From an uncultured Clostridia bacterium (GTDB lineage Bacteria; Bacillota; Clostridia; Oscillospirales; Acutalibacteraceae), in assembly GCA_946405475.1 (NCBI GenBank), contig CAMJHI010000152.1, forward strand, positions 1-6,045: 6,045 bases of DNA, in the 5' to 3' direction. A program made the translations under genes and the position numbers. Positions within the stretch are counted from its first letter, which is position 1; each line of letters opens with the position of its first letter. Positions 1 to 5,990 of the stretch are shown in pieces. Below the pieces are notes generated by a model. That model was not told the origin of the DNA. It made no database searches and saw only the letters and a program-made list of their open reading frames with translations.

Positions 1-16
1 GACGCTCTTCCGATCT
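1..16. other. Illumina adapter remnant (non-genomic)
   Basis: The first 16 bases, GACGCTCTTCCGATCT, are identical to the 3' end of the standard Illumina TruSeq/universal adapter as I know it. An exact 16-base match at the extreme edge of a sequence is very unlikely by chance. It indicates untrimmed adapter at a contig end, so these bases should not be treated as chromosome or as part of the coding sequence that follows. Confidence 0.93.
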
Positions 17-82
17 GACGCCATTCAGGGCATGGTGGAACACAAGATCGAAACCGTGCTCGGCTGCGCCGGCAAAGCATAA
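17..82 (+). CDS. C-terminal fragment of an unidentified protein
   Basis: An open frame enters from the left edge and ends at a TAA (80-82). The last 21 residues read DAIQGMVEHKIETVLGCAGKA. Upstream sequence is lost because bases 1-16 are adapter. The fragment is too short to assign a family, and I do not recognise it. It is judged real because the frame stays open to the edge and the stop is followed 25 bases later by a strong intrinsic terminator in the same orientation. It runs convergently towards the leftward polysaccharide operon. The frame could still be a chance one, given its length. Confidence 0.5.
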   Translation, partial: DAIQGMVEHKIETVLGCAGKA

Positions 83-107
83 TGTAACATCCTGTATCAC
101 AGCAATC

Positions 108-141
108 AAAAAGGAACCTGCCAGACGGCAGGTTCCTTTTT
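108..141. terminator. Bidirectional intrinsic terminator
   Basis: A near-perfect hairpin: bases 108-122 pair with 127-141 around a 4-base AGAC loop, with a GGAACCTGCC core. The rightward transcript has a run of T at 137-142. The leftward transcript has the complementary U run from the A-rich stretch 108-112. It therefore ends both the rightward partial gene (stop at 82) and the leftward polysaccharide operon (last stop at 155-157), the usual arrangement between convergent units. Confidence 0.93.
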
Positions 142-154
142 TGTCGATCTTTTT

Positions 155-544
155 TTATTGTTCGGCTTTGGTGAAGGTGGTGGCGTTGTCGTTTTCATCG
201 GTGAGGATGAGCTTGTCGTCCCCGGTGAACTCATAGGTCTTTTTCACGGTGAAATCGGTCCCGATCGAGAGCAGGGGAGACTTGATCTGATAGGTGATGG
301 TCAGCGTCTTGTTCTCTTTGTCGAGCGTATAGGTGCCGTCAAGGCCGGTGGTCACGGAAAGGATCTCGGCTTTGCCGCTCATGGTGCCGTCCTTGTTGAA
401 CACATAGTACAGCCCTTCGACCTCGTCGTTGTTCCACGTGCCGACGATGGCCTGCTCCGGCGCTTTCCGATAGACCGTGTAGCCGATCAGACCGGCACAG
501 CCCAGCGCCGCAATGAGGATGATTGCCAGAATTGCTTTTTTCAT
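155..544 (-). CDS. Small membrane-anchored lipocalin-like (DUF5640-type) protein
   Basis: The 129-residue protein starts with MKK and a hydrophobic stretch (about residues 4-24), then YRK. This fits a signal anchor facing the outside. A cysteine at 16 lies within the hydrophobic stretch (ALGC), but the sequence stays hydrophobic after it, so a lipoprotein is less likely than a membrane anchor. The rest resembles small lipocalin-like/DUF5640 secreted domains: GTW at 35-37, a strand ending in a DGT turn (52-54), GTYTLD (70-75), alternating strands LTITYQ, then YEF...DDKLILTD (104-116). These suggest a small beta-barrel. The ATG has GGGAGG about 9 bases upstream; a nearer upstream ATG (550-552) gives only an out-of-frame three-codon ORF. 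It lies 19 bases after the kinase fusion gene and is last in the operon, so it is probably co-transcribed. Function is unknown; an accessory envelope role is inference from context. Confidence 0.85.
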   Translation of the reverse strand: MKKAILAIILIAALGCAGLIGYTVYRKAPEQAIVGTWNNDEVEGLYYVFNKDGTMSGKAEILSVTTGLDGTYTLDKENKTLTITYQIKSPLLSIGTDFTVKKTYEFTGDDKLILTDENDNATTFTKAEQ

Positions 545-563
545 GCTTTCATGCCTCCCGCTG

Positions 564-2039
564 TCAATCGCTCACGGCGGACTCATCGTCTCCGTGTCCG
601 TAGCTACCGTAGGATTGATAATAACCGTGGTAGCCGTAGTGGTATTTGCCGTAATAGCCGAACAGCCCTTCCCCGGCGGTGTTGTTGTAAACGCAGCCGA
701 TCAGCTCCGCGCGGTAGGATTCAAGGTCGGAGATCACGCTGCGGATGCGCGTGACGTCGGAGAAGTTTTCGCGCACGACCATGATGCAGGCGTCGGCAAA
801 GTTGCACAGGATGGTGGCGTCAGTCACCACGGCGGCGGGCGCCGTGTCGATGATGACGTAATCAAATTCCTTGCGGGCGGCCTTCACGATCTTGTTCATC
901 TGCTGTGAGGAAAGGATCTCGGTCGGCTCGCTGTTGGGTTCGATGGAGGAGAGAATAAAGAGCTTGTATTTTTCCACGTATTTGATCGCGTCGCTCAGAT
1001 CGGTCCTGCCGCTGATCACCGAGGCCAGGTCGTTGCCGCGGGGAATGTTCAGGTTGAGGAAGCGGTACAGCGTGGGTTTACGCATATCCGCGTCGATGAG
1101 CAGCACAGATTTGCCGTTTTGCGAAAGGCTGAGAGCCAGGTTGAGCGAAAACGTGGTCTTGCCTTCGTTCGCACCGGCGCTCGTGACCAGAATGGTCTTG
1201 TAGTTCTTGCGGGTGCACAGCGTTTCCACACGCGTTCGGATCGCTTTGTAGGATTCGATGAAGGAAAAGCCCAGCGAGCGGTCGGTGATGAGCAGCGCCT
1301 GCTGCCCCTTCTTTTTGCTGCCCTTGTTGCGCACGGTGCTGATGCTGCCCAGCAGCTTGGAATCGAGCTTGAGCTGGATATCGTCCGAGGTCTGCACGGT
1401 GTCGCGCGAGGCGTTGATGACGAAGATGAGGATGAAGGCCAGCGCAAAGCCGATCACGCCGCCGATGGCGGCAAAGCGCATGAGCGAAAGCTGCGGGTCG
1501 TGCGTGGTGGGCTTGAAGGGCTTTTCATAAATCTGCAGCGTCGCGTTGGGGTAGGCGTAATCGACGATGTCCTGATAATGCTTGGCGATGCCTGAAGCGA
1601 TCTCATAGGAATGGTCGGGGTTGTTGGTCGTGACGTTGACGATGATGATGTTGGTATCCGCCTGCGTGTTGACAAATACGTATTTGCTCAACTGATCCGC
1701 CGTGACGGGGAACGAGCAGCTTTTGGCAACGGTCTCCCGCATGGGACGCCCCTCAAGGATATACTTGAAGGTGTTCGTCATCATGATGGAGGAGTTGATG
1801 TCGCTGCTGGAAACAACGTCGGCCGCCGCCTTGTTGTAGGTGGTGAAGCTCAGGTTGGTGGTGTAGGTCGGATCGGTCGTGATCACGGAAATGCCCCAGC
1901 CGATGGCGGCGCACAGAACCGTGGAAATGACCAGGATCCACCATTTTGCCAGCACGGTCTTCAGCAGCAAGAGAACGTTGACCTCCAAGCCCTTCGGTTC
2001 GGATGCGGTATTCGCGTTCGTGTTCAAATCGTATCTCAT
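564..2039 (-). CDS. Polysaccharide co-polymerase fused to BY-family tyrosine kinase (Wzz/CpsC-CpsD type)
   Basis: This 491-residue protein controls polysaccharide chain length and export. The N-terminal Wzz-like part has a membrane helix at about 33-53, an extracytoplasmic region to about 186 with a proline-containing stretch (KPFKPTTHDP) before a second helix at about 187-209. The cytoplasmic kinase follows: ESYKAIRTR (262-270), matching the E-Y-x-x-x-R-T-x oligomerisation motif of BY-kinases; Walker A SAGANEGKTT (287-296, Lys294); Walker A' LLIDADMRKP (313-322); Walker B YVIIDTAP (394-401). The tail (about 462-480) has nine tyrosines, the expected autophosphorylation cluster. All catalytic motifs look intact. 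Firmicutes such as streptococci and Bacillus usually split the modulator and kinase into two proteins (CpsC/CpsD); the single chain resembles Wzc. The start is uncertain: AAAGG directly abuts the ATG, a better-placed AAGGA lies about 13 bases upstream, and an in-frame stop four codons upstream rules out a longer form. A TTG at codon 5 is an alternative. It lies 36 bases after the ligase gene. Confidence 0.94.
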   Translation of the reverse strand: MRYDLNTNANTASEPKGLEVNVLLLLKTVLAKWWILVISTVLCAAIGWGISVITTDPTYTTNLSFTTYNKAAADVVSSSDINSSIMMTNTFKYILEGRPMRETVAKSCSFPVTADQLSKYVFVNTQADTNIIIVNVTTNNPDHSYEIASGIAKHYQDIVDYAYPNATLQIYEKPFKPTTHDPQLSLMRFAAIGGVIGFALAFILIFVINASRDTVQTSDDIQLKLDSKLLGSISTVRNKGSKKKGQQALLITDRSLGFSFIESYKAIRTRVETLCTRKNYKTILVTSAGANEGKTTFSLNLALSLSQNGKSVLLIDADMRKPTLYRFLNLNIPRGNDLASVISGRTDLSDAIKYVEKYKLFILSSIEPNSEPTEILSSQQMNKIVKAARKEFDYVIIDTAPAAVVTDATILCNFADACIMVVRENFSDVTRIRSVISDLESYRAELIGCVYNNTAGEGLFGYYGKYHYGYHGYYQSYGSYGHGDDESAVSD

Positions 2040-2075
2040 CCTTTCGGTTTAATCCTTTTTTTGGCAGCCGTTTTG

Positions 2076-3347
2076 TTATTCGGCGGCGGGAAGCGCCTGC
2101 GGAGCGGGGGCGGGAACGGGTGTTCTGCGCCGCACCTCGCACACGCTCAGGAGTAGGGTGGTGCAGGTGAAGATGACGTTGACCTGGATCGTGTAAAAGC
2201 TGATGATGCCGAAGTCGCACAGCAGGATGGCAAGGATCAGCGTCAGCATCAGCTTGGCGTATTGGCTGCCCAGCAGGGCGCGCCTGAATGTGGCGATCGC
2301 CACGTAGACGTAATAGGAATAATAGAGCACGAAGCCCACCAGGCCGAGGTCGGCCAGCAGCTCGTAGTAGTTGTTGTGCGCATAGGTGGAGGAATTCATC
2401 AGCGTGCCCAGTACCACGTGGAAGTTGATGATGCCCACGCCGAAGAAAAAGTTTTCCATAAAAATATCTTTGGCCACGCGCATAAAGGTCAGGCGCAAGG
2501 TCATGCTGTAATCCTCTTCGGTGTTGGTGAAAAAGCCCAGCATGGAATCAAAGCGGCGGCCGAGCACGGCGTACAGCTCCGGTACCGTCATGATCAGATA
2601 AAGGATCAGGAGAACGGCGCCGAGGGTGATCAGCAGGCGCAGGAACCGATACCGGCGCTGCGTCAGCAAAACGGACAGCAGCAAAATGCCCAGCAGCACG
2701 ATGATCGTGGATTTGCGCGAGCCGGTGATGATGACCATGAACACCAGATAAAACGCGATCGGATACGCGAGCTTCTTGTGATGGTGGCAGGCAAAGAAAT
2801 AGGTGATGAGCGCGCCGAAAGAGTAGATCACGCCGAACATGTTGGGGTTTAGGCTCGAGGATGCGGAGCCGAACGGATTCTTGAACAGGTGGTCGAGCGG
2901 CGTCTGGCTGAGCATATAGATCGAGCTCATCACGCTGGCAAAGGCAATGATCTTCAAACAGCGCGGCAGCGCGGTTTTGGAGGAATAGTTCTGCGCCATG
3001 CAGAACTGAATGATCAGGCACTGTATGATGCGGGAGGTCACGTGGAAACACGCGCTCGGGTCGTAAGCCCACAGGATCGAGGCGAAGCCGTACAGCACGA
3101 ACAGCCCGTACCACAGCGTGATCGTGGGCAAAACGACGCGCCCCGTTTGCCGGATGCGGAAAATCAGCCGGATCGTGGTCGTGCCGAGAAAAGCGAAGAA
3201 GGCGAAGAAATAAAAATAATTGTTGACGCCGTCAAAAAAGATGTTGGTGAACACGGAAAAAAGCAGCAGAAAAAAGCTCACGTCGATCAGATTGTCGAAA
3301 GAGAGCATAAGCGAGATTCTGTTGTTCCTTTCGGCGGTGTTCGTCAT
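2076..3347 (-). CDS. O-antigen ligase / Wzy-type polysaccharide polymerase family membrane protein
   Basis: This 423-residue polytopic membrane protein has roughly 11-12 hydrophobic segments and one long extracytoplasmic loop (about 256-333), the layout of the Wzy/WaaL superfamily (PF04932). Family-like motifs are NPNMFG (167-172), TGSRKS (208-213), an arginine-rich loop segment with R285 and R290 leading to FFGVGIINF (301-309), and HNNYYELLADLGLVG (324-338), which matches the conserved H-N-x-Y/F...L...G motif near the active loop. Members polymerise lipid-linked repeat units or transfer finished glycan to an acceptor outside the membrane; sequence alone does not separate the two. The adjacent Wzz-type regulator favours polymerase. 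The C-terminus is a short Pro/Ala-rich tail (409-421). The ATG overlaps the TGA of the upstream glycosyltransferase gene by four bases (ATGA, 3344-3347) and GAGGT lies 5 bases before it, so translation is probably coupled. Confidence 0.92.
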   Translation of the reverse strand: MTNTAERNNRISLMLSFDNLIDVSFFLLLFSVFTNIFFDGVNNYFYFFAFFAFLGTTTIRLIFRIRQTGRVVLPTITLWYGLFVLYGFASILWAYDPSACFHVTSRIIQCLIIQFCMAQNYSSKTALPRCLKIIAFASVMSSIYMLSQTPLDHLFKNPFGSASSSLNPNMFGVIYSFGALITYFFACHHHKKLAYPIAFYLVFMVIITGSRKSTIIVLLGILLLSVLLTQRRYRFLRLLITLGAVLLILYLIMTVPELYAVLGRRFDSMLGFFTNTEEDYSMTLRLTFMRVAKDIFMENFFFGVGIINFHVVLGTLMNSSTYAHNNYYELLADLGLVGFVLYYSYYVYVAIATFRRALLGSQYAKLMLTLILAILLCDFGIISFYTIQVNVIFTCTTLLLSVCEVRRRTPVPAPAPQALPAAE

Positions 3348-4267
3348 GCGTTACCTCGGTTCTTTTTGGCAAGGCGGCGGTTGCGGAAAAAGTTTTTCAT
3401 TTCCCGGATCACCAGAGCGGGCGAGCAGAAAAAGGCGGCGGCGGCATAGCGCAGCGCGTGCAGCGGCTTTTTGCTGCGCAGGTAGGCCACGCAGAGCACC
3501 GCGTAATGGCGGAACCGGACGTAACGCCGTTCCTCCCGGTTGAGAATGTCGAATTTTGTCTTTTTGAAGGCGAACAGATTGTTTTCACCGTTGATCTTAT
3601 TTTGACCGACCGAGATGCGGCCCTCACCGTGCAAATACTGGATGATATAGGAAACCGGCAGATAGCCGATCTTGGCGTCGCTTTCGATCAGGTCGTACAT
3701 CAGCATGAAATCCTGCCCCATGGAAACGTCGCGGAACCCGTCGGTCTGCAGCAGCAGGCTGCGCTTGACCATATAAGACGAGGTTGGGCAGATGGAGTGG
3801 ATCACGTGCTGGCGCATCAGCTCGGGGTTGGAGCAATCCTGCACGTAGGTGTGGCGGCGGTATTCCTTCAGCTTTTCGTCCGCGCCGTACAGGAACACGT
3901 CGGTGAAGCTCATATCCAGATCGTTTTCAAGCATATAGCTGAGCTGCGTGTCGACCTTTTCGGGCAGGTAGATGTCGTCGTCGTCCAGAAACGTCACGTA
4001 TTCGCCGTGGCAGGCCTGAATGCCGGCGTTTCGCGCCGGGCCGCCGCCGAGGGGATGAGGGTTCTGGACGTAGAGGATATTGCGGTAGTCGGCGTATTTG
4101 GCCATGACGTGTTCGGTGCGTTCGCGCGCCTGACTGCCCGGCTCGTTGTCGTCGACCACGACGATTTCGATGTGGGGATAGGTTTGTCCGAGCAGGGAGT
4201 CAATCGTCCTGCTCAGAAAGTGCGGCCGATGATGCGTCGGCACAATGACGCTGACCGTAACGGACAT
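3344..4267 (-). CDS. Family 2 glycosyltransferase
   Basis: The 307-residue protein is a cytoplasmic GT-A fold enzyme that moves a sugar from a nucleotide donor to a growing glycan. Motifs: VSVIVPTHHRPHFLSRTIDSL (5-25) with the nucleotide-binding VVVDDNE (36-42); GGPARNAGI (75-83); YVTFLDDDD (90-98), the metal-binding DxD region; GQDFMLMYDL (184-193), where D186 is the likely catalytic base; and HGEGRIS (213-219). The C-terminal 50 residues are basic with hydrophobic patches (about 254-290), fitting peripheral membrane attachment. I chose the ATG at 4265-4267 because AGGAGG (4274-4279) lies 6 bases upstream; an in-frame GTG at 4280-4282 would put this site inside the coding region. It is the first gene after the operon promoter and its stop overlaps the next start. 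Donor and acceptor sugars cannot be read from the sequence. Confidence 0.94.
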   Translation of the reverse strand: MSVTVSVIVPTHHRPHFLSRTIDSLLGQTYPHIEIVVVDDNEPGSQARERTEHVMAKYADYRNILYVQNPHPLGGGPARNAGIQACHGEYVTFLDDDDIYLPEKVDTQLSYMLENDLDMSFTDVFLYGADEKLKEYRRHTYVQDCSNPELMRQHVIHSICPTSSYMVKRSLLLQTDGFRDVSMGQDFMLMYDLIESDAKIGYLPVSYIIQYLHGEGRISVGQNKINGENNLFAFKKTKFDILNREERRYVRFRHYAVLCVAYLRSKKPLHALRYAAAAFFCSPALVIREMKNFFRNRRLAKKNRGNA

Positions 4268-4270
4268 GTT

Positions 4271-4279
4271 CTCCCTCCT
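4271..4279 (-). promoter_or_regulatory. Ribosome binding site of the glycosyltransferase gene
   Basis: On the minus strand AGGAGGGAG, a full-strength Shine-Dalgarno, lies 6 bases (counted from AGGAGG) before the ATG at 4267. It decides the start codon, because the upstream in-frame GTG at 4282 lies on the far side of it and has no site of its own. Confidence 0.85.
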
Positions 4280-4299
4280 CACAATACAATATCTATGCT

Positions 4300-4328
4300 A
4301 TTATATCATACCCATCGCAAAATGTATA
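4300..4328 (-). promoter_or_regulatory. Sigma-A-type extended -10 promoter of the polysaccharide operon
   Basis: On the minus strand the -35 is TATACA (4323-4328, 4 of 6 to TTGACA), the spacer is exactly 17 bases, and the -10 is a perfect TATAAT (4300-4305). It is preceded by TG in the TGnTATAAT extended -10 arrangement. Transcription would start near 4293, giving a leader of about 26 bases before the glycosyltransferase ATG. The surroundings are AT-rich, unlike the coding regions. A terminator for the preceding gene lies at 4401-4446, so the four downstream genes form one unit. Confidence 0.8.
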
Positions 4329-4400
4329 TATTTTTTCAAGATTTTTCGACACCTCCGTAACATTTTTCCCGGTTCTTTTCACGGTTGTATCGAGCGGCTC

Positions 4401-4446
4401 AAAAAAAAGAAAAGCAAGCCCGGGCAGCCGTAACAGCCGCCCGGGC
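4401..4446 (-). terminator. Intrinsic terminator after the cysteine-rich gene
   Basis: On the minus strand an 8-bp all-G/C stem (4439-4446 pairing with 4418-4425, GCCCGGGC arms) with a 13-base loop is followed by a T-rich run from the complement of 4401-4417 (two C and two G interruptions). It lies 35 bases after the stop of the cysteine-rich gene and upstream of the polysaccharide operon promoter, insulating the two units. Confidence 0.82.
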
Positions 4447-4480
4447 CCGCGCATGGTGTCGGATGAACGTTTACAGAGTC

Positions 4481-4621
4481 TTAACCGCAGCAGCCGCAGT
4501 CAGAACCTCTGCCGGAGTTGCAGCCGCAGCCGGAGTTGTCGTTATTGCCGCAGCAGCAACAAAGGATGAGAATGAGAATGATGACCCAAGAGCAGTTGCC
4601 GTTGCCGAGATTGCATCCCAT
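4481..4621 (-). CDS. Cysteine-rich 46-residue small protein (resembles Clostridial 'high-cysteine HCB'-named peptides)
   Basis: An uncalled short gene. It reads MGCNLGNGNCSW, a hydrophobic run VIILILIL (13-20), four consecutive cysteines (21-24), then a Gly/Asn/Cys-rich tail ending DCGCCG. Eleven of 46 residues are cysteine. The ATG (4619-4621) has AAAGGAGG 9 bases upstream (4631-4638), and the TAA (4481-4483) is followed by a clear terminator; both ends support a real gene. The composition resembles small Clostridia proteins that annotation pipelines call 'chorion class high-cysteine HCB protein 13', a name with no functional meaning here. Possible roles, all inference: membrane-associated, metal-binding or disulfide-linked surface or spore-layer peptide. 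A CNSG/DNSG short repeat is encoded by a 10-base direct repeat (4511-4520, 4529-4538). It lies 100 bases after the MFS gene with no evident promoter or terminator between, so read-through is possible. Confidence 0.87.
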   Translation of the reverse strand: MGCNLGNGNCSWVIILILILCCCCGNNDNSGCGCNSGRGSDCGCCG

Positions 4622-4630
4622 GATCCGCTT

Positions 4631-4638
4631 CCTCCTTT
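4631..4638 (-). promoter_or_regulatory. Ribosome binding site of the cysteine-rich gene
   Basis: AAAGGAGG on the minus strand, 9 bases before the ATG at 4621. This near-perfect site is the main evidence that the 46-codon frame is translated. Confidence 0.82.
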
Positions 4639-4721
4639 CTTTGCTTAAGCATCGGAGGAGCCGATCCCGTTCGGTTCTCCATGCTTTACATCCCCATCGT
4701 ATGCAAAGCAGGGCAAAACGG

Positions 4722-5912
4722 TTACCGGTCGTTTTCCCGGTTTTCGCGGCGGCGCCGCACGAGGGCGAGGGTGAGCATCAGCAACGGGAACACGGCGGCA
4801 AACGCAAAGCCGACCCGCAGGTCGGAACCGAAGGCGGCGGAAAGCTGCCCGGCTAAAAACGGTCCGCTCGTGCAGCCCAGATCGCCCGCCAGCGCCAGCA
4901 GCGCAAACATCGACGTGCCGCCCAGCGGAATGGCCTTGGCGGCCATGCTGAACGTACCCGGCCACATGATGCCCACGGCCAGCCCGCAGATCATGCAGCC
5001 GCACAGCGACAGCAGCGGATGCGGCGCAAACACCGTCACGGCATAGCCTGCCACGCACAGCGCGCTGCTGCCCGCCATGTAGCTGCTCAGCCGGATCTTT
5101 TCGCCTTTTTTGCTGTAGAACACCCGCGCCGCGCCCATAAACACGGCGAACAGGCACGGCCCGAGCAGGTCGCCCGTGGCCTTGTTCACGCGCAGGCCTT
5201 CTTCCGCAAAGGCGGAGGCCCACTGGCTCATGGCAAGCTCCGACGCGCCGGCGCACAGCATCATCAGAAAGAACAGCGCGAAGCCCTTTTGCTTCACGGC
5301 GTGCAGCGGCGCGCTCTTGCCCTCGGGGTGGGGCAGGGTGTTGAGCGGCACGCGCAGAAAGGCAAAGGCGTTGCCCAGCGGCACGAGCCCCCACAGCACG
5401 GAAACGACCGTGTGAGCGGCCAACCCGAAAAACCGGAACGAAAAGGTGGAAAGCAGCACCACGCCGGCCTGCCCCCAGCAGTAGAATGAGTGCAGCAGGC
5501 TCATGGCGGCGGCCTTGTTGTCGCTCGGACACGCTTCCACGATCGGGCTGATCACCACCTCGATCAGCCCGCCGCCGACGCCGCTGAGCATGATGGCCGT
5601 CAGCAGCCCGGCATAGGGGCCGATCACGGCGGGCAGCACCGGCAGCAGGATCAGCCCGGCCGCGCACAGGACGTGCGCGCTGACCACCAGCGGACGGTAG
5701 CCGATCTTGTCGGCAAAGGGGGCGGCCAGCAGATCAACGAGCAGCTGAACGCCGAAATTGGCGATGATCAGAAAGCTGATCTGCGAAAGCGTGAGACGGT
5801 ATTGATTTTGAAACAGCGCGAACAGCAGGGGATAGAAGTTGTTGACGATCGCCTGCGAAATGTAGCCGACGTAGCAGCTGTTGACGGTTGCGCGAAACGT
5901 TGGTTTTTTCAT
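4722..5912 (-). CDS. Major facilitator superfamily (MFS) transporter
   Basis: A 396-residue integral membrane protein of typical MFS length with about 12 hydrophobic segments in two halves separated by a cytoplasmic loop (about 190-210, NTLPHPEGKSAPLHAVKQKG). The loop 2-3 motif A is seen as DLLAAPFADKIGYR (60-73). GVGGGLIEVVISPIVE (111-126) and SLLHSFYCWGQ (138-148) resemble sugar/FucP-like members, and GLAVGIMWPGTFS (310-322) matches the helix-10 region of that group. The C-terminus is basic (RRRRENRENDR). Substrate cannot be assigned; a sugar or small metabolite symporter is a reasonable guess. I chose the ATG at 5910-5912 because GAGGG lies 5 bases upstream. The longer frame starting with GTG at 5957 would overlap the promoter -10. 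It is transcribed from the promoter at 5946-5974 and lies upstream of the cysteine-rich gene. Confidence 0.93.
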   Translation of the reverse strand: MKKPTFRATVNSCYVGYISQAIVNNFYPLLFALFQNQYRLTLSQISFLIIANFGVQLLVDLLAAPFADKIGYRPLVVSAHVLCAAGLILLPVLPAVIGPYAGLLTAIMLSGVGGGLIEVVISPIVEACPSDNKAAAMSLLHSFYCWGQAGVVLLSTFSFRFFGLAAHTVVSVLWGLVPLGNAFAFLRVPLNTLPHPEGKSAPLHAVKQKGFALFFLMMLCAGASELAMSQWASAFAEEGLRVNKATGDLLGPCLFAVFMGAARVFYSKKGEKIRLSSYMAGSSALCVAGYAVTVFAPHPLLSLCGCMICGLAVGIMWPGTFSMAAKAIPLGGTSMFALLALAGDLGCTSGPFLAGQLSAAFGSDLRVGFAFAAVFPLLMLTLALVRRRRENRENDR

Positions 5913-5945
5913 ACAAACCCTCGGGAACGGTTGAAAGATGCTCCT

Positions 5946-5974
5946 ATTATAGCGCACGAACCGGAATCAGGCAA
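5946..5974 (-). promoter_or_regulatory. Sigma-A-type promoter of the MFS gene
   Basis: On the minus strand the -35 is TTGCCT (5969-5974, 4 of 6 to consensus), the spacer is 17 bases and the -10 is TATAAT (5946-5951). The start of transcription would be near 5939, giving a leader of about 27 bases before the ATG at 5912. The -35 falls inside the left arm and loop edge of an inverted repeat (5965-5990). Confidence 0.8.
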
Positions 5975-5990
5975 GGCGTTTCGCCTGATT
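5965..5990. promoter_or_regulatory. Inverted repeat overlapping the MFS -35: candidate operator
   Basis: AATCAGGC (5965-5972) and GCCTGATT (5983-5990) are perfect 8-bp inverted arms around a 10-base centre. The repeat covers the -35 of the MFS promoter and ends at the edge of the -35 of the divergent promoter, which is where a dimeric repressor would block both. An inner AGGCG-TTT-CGCCT hairpin (5974-5986) is an alternative fold. It has no T run directly after it on either strand, so a terminator is unlikely. The regulator is not identified. Confidence 0.55.

Noticed and set aside
155..544. Lipoprotein reading of the small lipocalin-like protein (ALGC at residues 13-16)
   Set aside because: The -3 position is Ala and not Leu, and the chain stays hydrophobic for about 8 residues after the cysteine, which fits a membrane anchor better.
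564..2220. Long open frames antisense to, or in other frames of, the kinase and ligase genes
   Set aside because: Their composition (runs of Ser/Arg/Pro or Gly/Val/Asp) is that of high-G+C shadow frames; none shows a domain or a start signal.
4345..4351. TGTCGAA on the minus strand upstream of the polysaccharide promoter, matching a Spo0A box
   Set aside because: The same 7-mer also appears inside coding sequence near 3293 and 3547, so it is no rarer than chance in this window, and it lies more than 15 bases upstream of the -35.
4303..4361. GGAGG (minus strand, near 4352-4356) followed by a short TTG-initiated frame upstream of the glycosyltransferase
   Set aside because: It would encode about 12 residues and runs through the promoter -35 and -10, upstream of the expected transcription start.
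4696..4703. CATACGAT on the minus strand before the cysteine-rich gene, resembling a sporulation sigma -10
   Set aside because: No matching -35 sequence lies at a suitable distance, so a promoter cannot be supported.
4385..4856. Rightward open frames crossing the cysteine-rich gene and the end of the MFS gene
   Set aside because: They are low-complexity antisense shadows without ribosome binding sites and they cross a terminator.
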